Below, piece after piece: positions 27,395-37,118 of a DNA stretch of 64,000 nt. Source of the DNA: Zygaena filipendulae (lineage: Eukaryota; Arthropoda; Insecta; Lepidoptera; Zygaenidae); assembly GCA_907165275.2 (NCBI GenBank), contig OU015666.1:6416001-6480000 (forward strand), written 5' to 3'. The number at the start of each line of letters is the position of its first letter. Positions within the stretch are counted from its first letter, which is position 1. The translations under genes and the position numbers were made by a program. The notes under the pieces were generated by a model. The model did not search any database. It was not told the origin of the DNA and saw only the letters and a program-made list of their open reading frames with translations.

Positions 27395-30300
27395 AAATTT
27401 ACTGATTGCTTTTTTGGCATCAGTATCGATCACCATCATCCTCCAATATTAATTTTGAATATATTATATTCAATGTACAGAATTGACCTCTACAGTTTTA
27501 TTATAAGTATATACCTAGATATAGATAGACCGGAACCCATACTTTATAACTTTTATCATACCTATTCAAAAATATAATATACCTAATCGAGGAGATAGTT
27601 TTATTTACAAAATTATGAAAACAAAACTATCTCTTCAATTATTATCTTCCTTCCGAAAGCACGATGACAAGTTTAATAAGTTTACTCTACTGTCCGCATA
27701 GTGTCTCTTTTGTCGATTTAGTGCTGCCACCTATAGTTCGTGCACGTTCCCTATTATATGTGTAATATTTTGTTTGCCGATATTTTCATTTATTGTCGTA
27801 TTGTCGTCCCCAACCTGTACCTATAGGTATGGAAAGAAAGAATGTTTTTATATTTAAAAAACCTGCCTGTGACGATTTTTATTTGCTTTTGCTGCTTGCT
27901 ATTGCTTTATTATTTGAGTCAAAATATATAGGTATTTGAGTCAAAATATATAGGTATATATTTTGACTCAAATAATAAATAATATTTCAATTGAACAACA
28001 TAATATGCATTATTTTTTTTGCTATCGTCGGTCTTTAAAATTCTTATTAAAGTTTTAATCTTACAAGTTACAAGTCGAAGTCTTATAATATTTCCAAGTT
28101 ATATTTTTATTGGCAATAGACACAATATCACAGATACCTACCGAGTTTCATAGAGTCTACTCATACAACATTTTCTATAAAATTAATTTGTCTTGCGCTA
28201 TGAATAAAAGTGGCCAGCGTAAAGAATGCCACTTACAGGATAGCGAAGTCCCGCAAATAGCAGCTTTAAGCCGGAAGAATTAATCACAAATACCTACCTA
28301 TATGTACTTACGAGTTAGGTACACGTTGCCACCCTCTCTCCTTATTTCTTTGATTAATATGTAGATATAATTTTTTGATAAAATTTGACACATAGAGAAC
28401 TTAATGTAAATCCTTACTTGGGAAAGTGGGGTTTCTTTGTTTGTTTGTTACGCTTTCACGGCTTAACGGCTCAACCGATCACTATGAAATTTAGTATACA
28501 GGTTGTCAGGGATACAAAGAAGGGCATAGAGTACTTTTATCTCGGAATCCCCGCGGAATCTTCGAAATTAACGCAGGTGTAACCACGGAGAACAGCTTGT
28601 AAAAATTTTTTTGCAAAAAAAAATTACAGAATGTGCACTGTTTTTTTTTTTTTTTTTAATAGCTAGTTGTATACCCTGATAGTTTTGAATTTTGTGAAAG
28701 TCGATAGTAAGTAATAATATTCGTAGGTGTACGCGTGTCTGCACTAAAATATGAGATAGTTTATCTAGAGTATTTTTTGTGAAAGCGTCAAAGGTTTTTA
28801 GAGCTAATTTTACGAGATTTTTAAATAGATTTTTACCGTTTTGTAGATTTCTTAGCGATCAATGACCTTGTTTCTTTGATATTAGAAAACTTTATAGATC
28901 TTTTGAATGAAGGTATTTTACTCAGATCAAAACATTTACTTTACAATATTGTATGACAAAATAAAATAAGCAAGATATTGTTTTGTGGAAAATACATCTA
29001 ATTCTATCCACACTTGCTTTATATTGCTACTGTACTGTATCTATGTACACGTAGATACTGTAGTTAACCATGCCTGCATAACAGTTATCAACAAACACAT
29101 CTGCGTATAAACCAGTAGTTCGCTAGTGGGTAGGTATGTGCTTCTGGCAATATTAATACTGAATTAAATTCTATATTACGAGCATGGATTGAAGATTACG
29201 TACCTATAAGTTATTTTAATATTTCCTAAAAGCATAAATTTATAAAACCAATATGGATTAAAGACAAAGGCGAATTCTGATATAAGTACACATTTTATTC
29301 GCAAACTAAGTTCTGTCTGCTGAAAGTTGAATCGAAAATACCGCCTTATATCTATACATACGTCTGTAGTTAATTAATACAGATACTACTTCTGCTATCA
29401 GGAACATAATTATATTTACTTTAAAAAAAAACCATATTAAATATTATCATTTACACCAATATGACAAACCTCTGAAATCTCAACTGGGTCTAATCAGAAT
29501 CACAGTTTAGACATCAACGTCTTCCTTTGTATTATATTCAATATTGAAACGAAGCCATATGTATTAGGTATAGAAGATAGTTGTACTTTCAAAGAGTTAC
29601 GGCAAGATCTAACCCTAATAATATAATCATCAGGTCGAAAAAACATAACTAGATCGTAACATCGAAGACTAAAAGATCAATCCAGTCAAACAGAACTTTA
29701 GTGTGCCGGTTACAGTAAAAACAATGCCCATGAAATTTGATTTTTGATAATTTTTAATCCTTACTATGACATAGTACTTACTTATAGGTACGAAAGCGAG
29801 TTTGTTTGTTACGCTTTCACTCCTCAACGGCTCAACGGATCATTTTTTGCATAGACTTTATCAGGGGTACAGAGAAGGACATAGAGTACTTTTTAATCCG
29901 AAGTTCTCGCGGGAAATCCGAAATTAACGTGAGTGAACCCACGGGAAACAGTTAGTTATTTATATTTCCCAGCGTCGCAACTTCCGGTCATACTTCCGTT
30001 CGTGACGTTCACTATGTTTATGGGTCCCCACACTAAGTGGGTCACCAGTCAGTTCATTCTTCTTTCAGTCTTTTTTGTGATTGACTTGCGGTGCAATTTT
30101 CACTAAATAGAAAGACTGCAAGAACTAAGGTAAAAACTGTTATCGCTAAGTCTGTAGCTTCTCTCGGCACTAAGCTCATAGCTTTAGGCGAAACAGTGAA
30201 CAACCTATTATCGTGCTTGTGGCGTGATGCAAATCGCAAATGCGTACAGCCGTGGCGTGCTGTCCTTAACTATATAGGTAGGTAATATAGGAATGGACAT

Positions 30301-31316
30301 GTGCTTTCTTGATTACTACTTATAATAATATTGGTATTTCTACCTACATTTTTATAACTAAATCTTGTCGCAATAATGCGTCTATGAATAGTAAAGAATT
30401 AGGTACCTTACAGCTTACTATTTATAAATCTATACTAATAGTATAAAGAGGTAAAGTTTGTGAGTTTGTAAGGTTGTAGGGGGTAATGTCTGGATCAACT
30501 GAACCGATTTTGGAAAATATTTAGCCATTATTTGTGAGTGTCACTGGCTATATTGTAACCTGGAATTTCCGTGGGAATTCTGAAATTACCGCGGGTGAAG
30601 CCGCGGGGAATAGCTAGTATATGTATAAAAGTGCACAAAACATCACGGTGTTTAAAAAATGGAAATTGAAATGCTTACATTTATTACGAAGGGATTTTTG
30701 GAAATTCCTTCCGTGAAAAGACTGGTACAAAGAAGACACCGCGACGAATATTTCCAAATCTGTCACATAAAAATATGGATATATAAGTGTGATAACTCTG
30801 TCGATCAATAATAATAATAATAATCCACATTACAACACACAGATCTACTTGACAGTAACCTATTATTAGCTTGTGTGGTGGAAACAAAGCAAACGTGGTA
30901 TATACTACATAGAATTACTCATATATTATACTATAGATATATAAACACACCCAGACTGGAGAATGGAACCCTGTGTTCATCACACAAAGTCCACCCCCAC
31001 CGGGAATCGAACCCGGAACCACTTGATTAGCATGGTAACCTCTGCGCCAATCGGGTCGTCAATAATCAATGGTTGATAATAACAAAATTCATAAATAGAA
31101 GTTTTAGGAGAGAGAAAGAACTCCATCAACAGACAGTGCTAGAGCATTAACCATTGCGAACTTGATCCCAGTGCTAGTGCGACGAACCCAACTACCTACT
31201 TAGATAGAATACGACTCCTATTACTCTACATCAAAGCGCACAAGAAAATCAGTATGGACTTTTGCCAAGACACTAATATCTTATTTCAAATAAAAAACTT
31301 ACCTTGACCGATGCAT
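5934..31316 (-). CDS. ADAMTS-like secreted protein (TSP1 + cysteine-rich module), 3' end outside window
   Basis: Six minus-strand exons join in phase: 31316-31303 (ATG), 11002-10915, 10638-10523, 6844-6718, 6445-6337 and 6064-5934. All have AG acceptors and GT donors. The product so far is 195 residues. Residues 1-20 are a signal peptide ([19 protein letters not shown]). A thrombospondin type-1 repeat follows at 46-117, starting [17 protein letters not shown], with six cysteines (55, 59, 70, 102, 112, 117), W-x-x-W C-mannosylation sites (W46, W49, W52) and an O-fucosylation motif CSKTCG. An ADAMTS cysteine-rich module follows at 131-195, with [16 protein letters not shown] and DGTPC. The signal peptide leads almost directly into TSP1, with no metalloprotease or disintegrin domain, so this is ADAMTS-like rather than an ADAMTS protease. 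By family knowledge such proteins act in the extracellular matrix; insect relatives are Drosophila lonely heart and nolo. Spacer-domain exons were not found in 1-5933 and probably lie further left. TSP1 has an unusually long insertion between cysteines 3 and 4. Confidence 0.86.
7734..8115. other. Overlapping open frames on both strands, function unknown
   Basis: A minus frame (8057-7734, 107 codons) and a plus frame (7822-8115, 97 codons) overlap in a block slightly richer in GC than its surroundings. On the minus strand an acceptor-like tgctatcaacag precedes codons beginning [14 protein letters not shown]. Neither product is recognised. The block lies in the intron between exons 10523 and 6844 of the ADAMTS-like gene and would not fit its phase. 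Probably a repeat remnant or chance. Confidence 0.2.
8460..8789 (+). mobile_element. Helitron-like nonautonomous element
   Basis: Begins TCCTACTAATATTATAAATG. Internal gacatagggtactttttatc and cgcgggaactccgaaatta. Ends aaaccgcaggcatcagCTAG followed by T. The 5' TC, a 3' CTRR and insertion between A and T are Helitron traits. Confidence 0.6.
11147..11338 (-). mobile_element. Helitron-like element
   Basis: Reverse copy starting at ACTAGctgttccccgctgtt and including caaaatttcatgatgattgg and gcgtgaaagtgtaacaaaca. Confidence 0.6.
11800..11938 (+). mobile_element. Helitron-like element, 3' part
   Basis: Ends ggtgaaaccgcggagaacagCTAG then T, after gcgggaactccaaaacta. The 5' part is degraded. Confidence 0.55.
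12235..12450. other. GC-rich island in intron 1 of the ADAMTS-like gene
   Basis: About 215 bases richer in GC than the surroundings, with gcgcccacgcatttctcagt, cacccgggtcgcggtggcat and a palindrome aaccacttaagtggtt. No long frame. It could be a regulatory element or an old repeat. Confidence 0.3.
15060..15323 (+). mobile_element. Helitron-like element, variant
   Basis: Contains (CTGT)n near 15131 and tctccgcatctactaaaccg. Ends gtgaaaccgcggggcacagCTAG then T. A shorter degraded tail of the same kind lies at 15536-15600. Confidence 0.55.
18844..19005 (-). mobile_element. Helitron-like element
   Basis: Reverse copy from CTAGctgttccccgcgattt through gttcccgcgggaattatggg to ttaaggcgtgaaagcgtaac. 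Fainter reverse fragments occur at 16004-16075 and 17440-17530. Confidence 0.6.
19610..19923 (+). mobile_element. Helitron-like element ending in CTAA
   Basis: Starts TCTATACTTATATTATAAAA and ends gaaaccgcggggcacagCTAA. Both ends fit the Helitron 5'-TC / CTRR-3' rule. The next copy follows within a few bases. Confidence 0.6.
19928..20155 (+). mobile_element. Helitron-like element, adjacent copy
   Basis: Contains actgactgactaatcggtca and ends gaaaccgcgcgggacagCTAG then T. Its 5' half differs from its neighbour, so it is a separate subfamily inserted next to it. Confidence 0.6.
21449..21568 (+). CDS. Orphan GC-rich candidate exon of unknown gene
   Basis: This 120-base block is strikingly GC-rich inside AT-rich DNA. 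It is preceded by a strong acceptor (tgcccctcttccag) and followed by gtaaag. Frame 1 is fully open for 40 codons and symmetric (0-0), containing [20 protein letters not shown] then [15 protein letters not shown]; frame 3 is also open. The minus strand has no fitting splice sites. It lies antisense within intron 1 of the ADAMTS-like gene. No family recognised and no partner exon found; it could be a cassette exon of a plus-strand gene or a remnant of a captured exon. Confidence 0.35.
21662..21832 (+). mobile_element. SINE 3' part with ATT tail
   Basis: Starts tctgggtgtgtatatatatc, includes gtttccacgacacaagctta and gatctgtgtgttgtgaagtg, and ends in ATT repeats. It matches the body of the SINE at 30808-31060. 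The tRNA-like head is missing. Confidence 0.65.
22230..22315 (+). mobile_element. LINE-type 3' tail with AATA repeats
   Basis: Reads gcaaaggcattaagttcgcc, atttgtacttgttgtgcaat, aaag then (AATA)n. A second copy lies at 51022-51097. Confidence 0.6.
24003..24620 (+). repeat. Repeat with 273-bp tandem duplication
   Basis: Starts accgtcttccaaaaaggagg. Two units of period about 273 bp follow (ctgatgatgggatcttggag at 24171 and 24444). Because 273 is divisible by three, one frame stays open for 178 codons and shows the duplication ([13 protein letters not shown] / [13 protein letters not shown]). This is a known style of noncoding lepidopteran repeat; the frame is probably not a gene. Confidence 0.6.
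24848..25278. mobile_element. Large foldback element with about 172-bp arms
   Basis: The left arm (24848-25019) and right arm (25105-25278) are near-perfect reverse complements, from aaacaaaattttaacaaaaa to ggtgacaagcc. An 85-bp GC-rich spacer separates them (gctaagtcgactcccgcctc). The outer arms carry ttaaaaccgacttcc, the motif that opens the neighbouring repeats at 24003 and 25508. Confidence 0.85.
25880..25992. repeat. CGCGAGAA-rich palindromic repeat
   Basis: Reads cccgctccacattcacgcga then gcgaacgcgagaaaaccacg and, inverted, cgttttctcgcgttctcgcg. A related block lies at 60962-61049. Confidence 0.55.
26542..26718. repeat. Palindrome formed by two Helitron-like fragments
   Basis: The arm cggcacaaccgatcatcgtg at 26542 has its reverse complement at 26718, with arms of about 60 bp around a spacer containing ccggacagtccgg. 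Confidence 0.75.
27360..27391 (+). repeat. CAGA microsatellite
   Basis: About seven tandem CAGA units. Confidence 0.9.
28424..28600 (+). mobile_element. Helitron-like element
   Basis: Contains gttacgctttcacggcttaa and gttgtcagggatacaaagaa, ending accacggagaacagcttg with a mutated terminus. Confidence 0.55.
29774..29955 (+). mobile_element. Helitron-like element
   Basis: Contains gtttgttacgctttcactcc and ggacatagagtactttttaa, ending gaacccacgggaaacagtta. Confidence 0.5.
30035..30290. other. GC-richer block with open frames on both strands
   Basis: The plus frame (30091-30285) contains [20 protein letters not shown]. The minus frame (30239-30054) contains [18 protein letters not shown], which looks like a membrane segment. 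It is bounded by Helitron-like copies. No family recognised; it lies 1 kb inside intron 1 of the ADAMTS-like gene. Confidence 0.25.
30429..30617 (+). mobile_element. Helitron-like element with clean ends
   Basis: Starts TCTATACTAATAGTATAAAG after A. Ends with hairpin accgcgggtgaagccgcggg, then aatagCTAG before T. This copy shows the Helitron end rules best. Confidence 0.7.
30808..31060 (-). mobile_element. tRNA-derived SINE, near full length
   Basis: The minus strand begins gacgacccgattggcgcaga (A box) and contains ggttccgggttcgattcccg (B box), then ctccagtctgggtgtgttta and gtttccaccacacaagctaa, ending in ATT repeats. The head is tRNA-like but the body is not, so it is a SINE and not a tRNA gene. 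Confidence 0.8.
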
Positions 31317-32004
31317 GGTTTGTTACAAATTCATAAAACTAAATTTTCAACACACGACGCGGCAAATTGTTTTCTCACATGACAGCTAAATAATTGCTCT
31401 TAAACGTTGGACATTAATATAAAATATTTCATAGCGTTTAAATATTATTTATGCCCGTTGGATCCTACTTTTTGGTCCCAAATAAATATTTTTGATCGAG
31501 CTACCGAACTTTTTGATCTTTTGGCCTAAACAGTTTAATAGCAGAAGAATATCATAATATTGTGATATTCTTATAGGTAGACTCTCGTCTCGCAACTGTC
31601 TTCAACAACTGAGGCCCCCAATCGTTTCAAAAGGGCTTGCCGCTTTCATATAACTAAAGTGAAAATAACTTAATACTACCTACCAGTAAAAGTTTATATG
31701 AGTTAATAACTAATAATGGCTTAAAATGCCTGCTGGCAAGTTGGCAACTAAGTATTAGTACAATAATTTTATCATACTTTTTGAAAGCGTTTATGACTGA
31801 TGGGTTTTCTTTGCACTCGCTGTTATTTTTATTGCACCACTAGTTTCTTGACATTTGGTAATGTAAACATAATTTTAAGGGTTCTTAGTAGATGATAAAC
31901 AGTTGTAAAAGTAAAACCTACTTCATGTACCTACAACAAAAAAACTGTTGTTTATAGATTCGTTTGGAAATTCAAATAAGTGGCTACATATGTAATTATG
32001 CATC

Positions 32005-32264
32005 GTGTTAATAAATTGACTGAAAACTAGAAAGTAGTTTGCGACTTCCGAATCGATGGTAGCAAAAAAAATAGTATCGGTCATTGACACGTAGCTCGTA
32101 GGTGCGGGCGTAGCGCATACAATTTCGTACCTAGACAGGTCACCTCCAAACTAATGTTGAATAACTTTTAGTCTATTAATTTTTTCGACATAATTTATAT
32201 TTTAATCATATTATTGTTTATTTTTTAAATGAAGTGTATCAGATTTTGGGTTTATTCATTAACA
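32005..32264. mobile_element. MITE family J, copy 2
   Basis: Shares tgactgaaaactagaaagta, ggtgcgggcgtagcgc and ccaaactaatgttgaataac with the copy at 3061-3399. The right terminus is degraded (ttgggtttattcattaaca). Confidence 0.7.
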
Positions 32265-33151
32265 AGTATATACGTATCTCGCAAAACTTACCTAGTGGAT
32301 GGGTTTATTATCATATCGGTATTTCTAGGTGTAACTTATGTTTTAATCATTGCTGTTTTAAGCTAATAGGTGTATATTTTTTATCCTAGTAGGATGCATC
32401 AAAGAGTTTCTGAGGGAATCTCGGTATTAAAGTTTATTGGTACGGTATTAAAACGCATTAAAGTTCAGGAGTGGGGGCTCGTGACGCCATAATTAAGAAT
32501 AAAGTGTAAATAGGCGTGACGTCACATGAAATTTCAACTCGATGTATCGCCGTTATTTTTTTATTAAGTAAAAAAGGAAAAATGCGTTCCAAAGTGTTTT
32601 ATTAATCTATACGACGGACTTAAAATTAGTCATGTAGCGCATTTAGTCCAATCATAACAAAAATCTCGGTAAGGTTTCCATGAATTCGTTTTTCCATTGT
32701 CAATAAGCAAAAGAGGTAATTGAAACAAAAATAGCACCTTATTTTACAAAATCACATAGGTATAGGTAGTATGTATCTTGTATTCGTCAGACTATGTCAG
32801 ACAATATTATTATCTTGACGATGTAATGTTTTCTCACATCATTGCAATTCACAATTTCTCGTGATTTATTGCCGGACAATTTAAAAAAACCCGGACGTTG
32901 CCGTGATGAGAAGATTTTCCCGTCAAATTTGCTACAATTTCCTTTGCCTTCCTCTACCACTTACATATTAGATACAGGTTGCATCGCCGATGGGAAGTCG
33001 TCAGGATTCTATAGTATAAATTGCTGTCATTACATAAATATTTTGTTAAGATAAAAGACGTGTCGCAAGGAATTAAGCTTATATTTACGACTGTAGCTGA
33101 GGGATGGTCTGAGGCATTAGATTTTGATAAATGATATTGTATTTATTTATA

Positions 33152-33345
33152 ACTGAGCTCCGCGGTTTCACCCGTGTGAGTTTCGGAAATCCCGCAGAAA
33201 CTTTTTTTTTTTTTTCAAAATAAAAGTTACTACTTATAACATCAGCTATCTGCCAGTTACAGTCCCGTTAAAATCGGTCCAGCCGTTTCAGAAATTAACC
33301 GGCAGACAGACAGATAGACAAAAATAAAAATGTTTTTTTTATGTA
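33152..33345 (-). mobile_element. Helitron-like element, variant
   Basis: Reverse copy: ctccgcggtttcacccgtgt, then aaatcggtccagccgtttca and a short cagacagacag run. It resembles the copy at 59619-59810. Confidence 0.55.
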
Positions 33346-34912
33346 TCTAAGTGCTGTATATCCTTCCATAATAATTATGCGTTTAGTGAATAGCTATTGA
33401 TTTAGAATTACAAACAGACACTTTAATTTTATTTACTGTATATAGATAGATATAGATTTAAAGTCCGAAGCGTTTAACTTCCAGCATACCTATTTCTCAA
33501 ATAGGTTTCTTTACAAAAACACTTTCACTCAGCATATAATTATTGTAGCAGAATTATTCAAGACTTTCAAAACTTAACGACTCAATTTATCGATGCTTCC
33601 CATCCCTATTGACAGGTTTAATAGGGCCGACCAGACCACACATAGCGGAGGCTGTCATTATTGCTCGCCCACCCTAACGCTACCAAGCCAGTGTAATCTT
33701 TACTATTGCTTTCTTATTAAGATATTAACTGCTAGTTGCAAATGTTTTATTAATACCACTGACTTGCCGCTCTGTCATGCTCTGCTACCATTATCGTTTA
33801 AAACTGAGCAACAGCCGTTGAGAGAAAAAGACAGCATCGCACAGTACACTTTCGTCAATAATACGTACTGTTCTTACACTAAAACCACATAGATTTAAGA
33901 AATCTATATCGCCATTTGTGTAGAGGTAATTTTGCTTTAGGATTCCAACGCGAGTCGTCCCAGTGTTAATTTACTTATGATTTATATTTTCAATAATTAC
34001 ATCGACATCATTGGCATGTTAAGTGGACTTGCGGTGTATTTGGTACAATATGTGTGACTATTGCTGTATTTAGATCTTTGTTGATGTTTCATCTATGTTC
34101 TGTGACACTACTTAACTACTAAAGGATTAACTGCGTCATATACGCTTACGGGAAGAGCTTACAGGAAGGTTTGTTGACTTTAGGGCATTGATATAATATT
34201 AATCACCGAGATGAATAAATGAAATTTGAATTTGTATATTTTCTATAGGTGCATAAAATAAACTTTCAGACTTTGCGTCTCTGTACTTTGAAAATATAAA
34301 TAAAAATTGCGTTGAGGGGAGGGGAGGGTCAAAAGTAATCAATAGATTCCATTCGATCATAATGGATATAATAAGTGTGCGACTGACAATCGCCCACACT
34401 GACGGACAACGCAACACACTGCCCAAACCACAGGATTCGGAAACATGAAAGGAGAAACCCGATTTTGGACTTAACCGTTATCCAAATCAGATATGTACCA
34501 AAAATTCGTCTATTTTGCATAATTAACCCATTTAAATCTTGGCCTCAATTACAATGGCCAAAAATAAGTAATTTAATTTTTGTTTTGAACAACCTATAAT
34601 CGATTTCGATTCGTGGAAATCCATACTTTTAAAAAGCATTATTAAATAATTTCAGTTTTTTCTTAGTATAATTGTTTTATAAGTATTAAAATCAATTTAA
34701 AACAAAAATATCTGGAATCTTATTGATTTTTAACTTAAGCATCATAAAAAAATCATTTTAAAGAAATTCATAATTAAAAACATCGATTACACCACAATTG
34801 CACTATTAAACGGCCAATCTCTATTCTCTGTGTCAACGTCTGTCAATTGTTTTTCCACATTTAAAAAAAAAACAAAAAGTAAAAACAGACATAGTTTGCA
34901 TAAATTATCAAA

Positions 34913-36865
34913 ATGGTAAGTGGGCCTTGTCTAACTAGTAAAACCTAACCTTACCTTAAATGTAAACATTGTTTGATTTTACCTATTTGGCCATTGCTGA
35001 AAGACGTGAAAACTGAGCTCGTGAAACCTTCCTAAATGTTCCAACTAATGGCCAAATTCCAGCCCGTAACGTCAGGCCCAAGTTTCTATGGAGTTTGGGT
35101 TTTTCCTTTCTCTGCATCCGTAATCCGTTGTGTAAAATACTAATACTCACATAATTTAAATAAATAAGTATTACGTCAATTGCAAGTATTGTGACTATCC
35201 TAACAAGATTTTTGATTAGATATCAACTGTAACGAAAAAAACTCAGTTGACGCTCAAAGTATGTTGCTCACATTGTGTTGTTGACCATAAATCCAACCAT
35301 TAACGACGATATAATCGAATGCGTTCGGCGCTCGGCGCAGGCGCAGCGTCTAACGATTTATTATAATTATAACAACCATGGGAAGGAATGACGTGAGACA
35401 AGCGCCGCTCGTGCCTTACCATCATGTCTGGGGTTATTTCCTTGGAATAATTTAAGCACTAGACTTATAAAATATTATTTGGAAAAGGTAGATAAACCAA
35501 ATAAGTTAAATTACGTAAATATATTATCATTTTTTTTAAATACTACTTATTATATTATCTACATAAAATAGTATTTGAATACACAAACTAACACAATTTT
35601 ATACAGATATTTCTTTCTGATAAATAGGTAGATAATCAATATAATAATATCCTAAAAAAGTAAATTTATAAGGTAATATATAAGACCTACTATCTTCATT
35701 TTAATGCTATTTTATTATTACAATTTCTTTAAACTTAGGCAGTGAAGTGCGTTCAAATATTAAACAAATACATTAAATAACTAAAAATATAAAGTATACA
35801 GTCCAATAACTTCGCGTTCGCAAAACCATAAATCAAAATCAATCGGCCATAATCGATACTCGATACTGTCTGAATATCGTTTTATAATAATCATACTGAG
35901 TCGAGACTTGGAGAGTGTAATGTTACATGCATCATGAGTAAATGTGGGTAGCAACTAGCATCATCGAGGTAATGACCGCGCAGGACTCACTACCAGCTGT
36001 TCAGAGATCTACCATTGAACTCTACAGTGTCCATTCGTAGCTTAACCTAGGGCCTAGGTCCTAGGCTGATCACGCCGCTGTTTCGGAAAGAATCTACTCT
36101 ACTAAAACTAAACCACAATGAAAATTTTATGTTATGCACATTTAGTATCGCGCTACTTCGTCCGTTTCTAACTAGTTTTAGGTATCTAGAAAATACATAG
36201 GTAAGTATATGAAATACTCTCTGGAACTATTGAACTTATTATACCTGCTGACTATCACAGAATTACAAGGGCTGCGTTTTCTTATTCTGCATCATTATCT
36301 AGATTACTACAGAATGTTACTATATAATCAGGAGTCATAGTTTTGGCAATTACTTTCGATAATTATGGTAAAAGTAATTAATGTTTTCCAAATTTACAAT
36401 AAATAATCTGTAAAATGTACAAAATTATCTCTTTTTCATAACTAGAACTACCTTGGTCGATGTCAATACCAAATTAAAAATATATCGATATAAATTTTAT
36501 TTACCATACTCATCTTCACTCTTAATTGTGAAACGTGTGCCTCCATAATAAGCCTCGATGATTAACTGGTATAACAATTAGAAGTGTGAAAAAAATATTG
36601 TATCTGACTAAATTACTGCATTTAGATACCAAAATTGACCTCTAGTTATACTTATCGAATTCACTTGACAAATGGGTATACCGCCTCTATACAAGCCCGC
36701 GGGGCGGTAGGTGGATATTCATTAGCTCCTAATAATAATTGGAAGGCGGTCACCAGGTTCAACCCAAGAAGTAATTCGTGGCGGCTTTTAAAAGCAAAAT
36801 CATATTTTAACCAACGTCAACCAGGCGTTTATAATTTCCTATTCTTTTTTGGTTTATTAATTTGA
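34913..36865 (+). CDS. Proposed two-exon gene for an 80-residue, probably mitochondrial, small protein
   Basis: Exon 1 is the ATG alone (34913-34915), followed at once by a strong donor (gtaagt). Exon 2 is 36626-36865, after the acceptor ctgcatttag. Joined in phase 0 they give 80 codons ending in TGA, and an AATAAA follows 30 bases after the stop (36895). The protein begins MIPKLTSSYTYRIHLTNGY, is rich in Ser/Thr/Arg with no acidic residue in the first part, and ends in a short hydrophobic segment (GVYNFLFFFGLLI). This suggests a mitochondrial presequence and a small inner-membrane protein. I do not recognise the family. The QR..G-V-Y-x-F-L pattern near the end weakly recalls SMIM4/UQCC5, but that is speculation. 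The ATG-only exon also occurs in PSMA4 in this window. Alternatives: the ATG exon belongs to another gene, or exon 2 uses the acceptor at about 36645. Confidence 0.5.
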
Positions 36866-36894
36866 ACACTAATTATTTGTTACTTAACTATTGT

Positions 36895-36900
36895 AATAAA
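36895..36900 (+). promoter_or_regulatory. AATAAA polyadenylation signal of the 80-residue gene
   Basis: A canonical AATAAA starts 30 bases after the TGA at 36863-36865. It supports reading 36626-36865 as a terminal exon. Confidence 0.5.
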
Positions 36901-37118
36901 AAACAATATTGAGGTTTTTCAATTAATTATCAGATTTTGAGTTCGCCCATGTAATTATTTATTGTTAAATCATTTTTTTTAAATATGAATTATAAAATTA
37001 ATCGATAGTAGGTAGATTTTATTGAATGCATTTACAACTAACTGTCCCTCGCAGTTTCAACCGCGGTAATTTCAGAGTTCCCGAGGGATTTTCGGGATAA
37101 AAAGTACCCTATGTTACT

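Larger units (their letters stand above)
26345..27753. mobile_element. Candidate 1.4-kb DNA element holding nested repeats
   Basis: Ends in inverted repeats tagggaacgtgcac (left) and gtgcacgttcccta (right), each next to a related gtgctgcca block. Inside lie Helitron-like fragments in inverted arrangement (26542-26718), a reverse Helitron-like copy (26996-27160) and a CAGA microsatellite. No transposase frame seen. Confidence 0.45.
11003..31302. other. 20.3-kb intron 1 of the ADAMTS-like gene
   Basis: Contains at least ten Helitron-like copies, SINE and LINE tails, the tandem-duplicated repeat, the large foldback, the 1.4-kb container element, the orphan plus-strand exon (21449-21568) and GC islands at 12235-12450 and 18415-18560. 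Long stretches (12500-15000, 22300-24000, 27800-28400, 28620-29700) show only AT-rich sequence. Confidence 0.6.
31317..34912. other. Region between the ADAMTS-like start and the 80-residue gene
   Basis: The two genes diverge here, so both promoters should lie inside. Contains MITE J copy 2 and a reverse Helitron-like copy (33152-33345). A 100-codon plus frame at 33593-33892 is not recognised. No TATA box could be assigned with confidence. Confidence 0.5.

Noticed and set aside
27350..27577. Frame with [12 protein letters not shown] repeat
   Set aside because: Translation of the CAGA microsatellite.
30998..31060. tRNA gene candidate on the minus strand
   Set aside because: A and B boxes are present, but the cloverleaf does not close and a SINE body with an ATT tail follows.
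35059..35142. Alternative second exon for the ATG at 34913 (MPVTSGPSFYG...)
   Set aside because: Open in phase but stops within about 27 codons with no polyA signal; the exon at 36626 gives a more complete gene.
35379..35456. 25-codon frame MGRNDVRQAPLV in a GC-richer patch
   Set aside because: Too short, no family match, and it lies in the intron of the proposed 80-residue gene.
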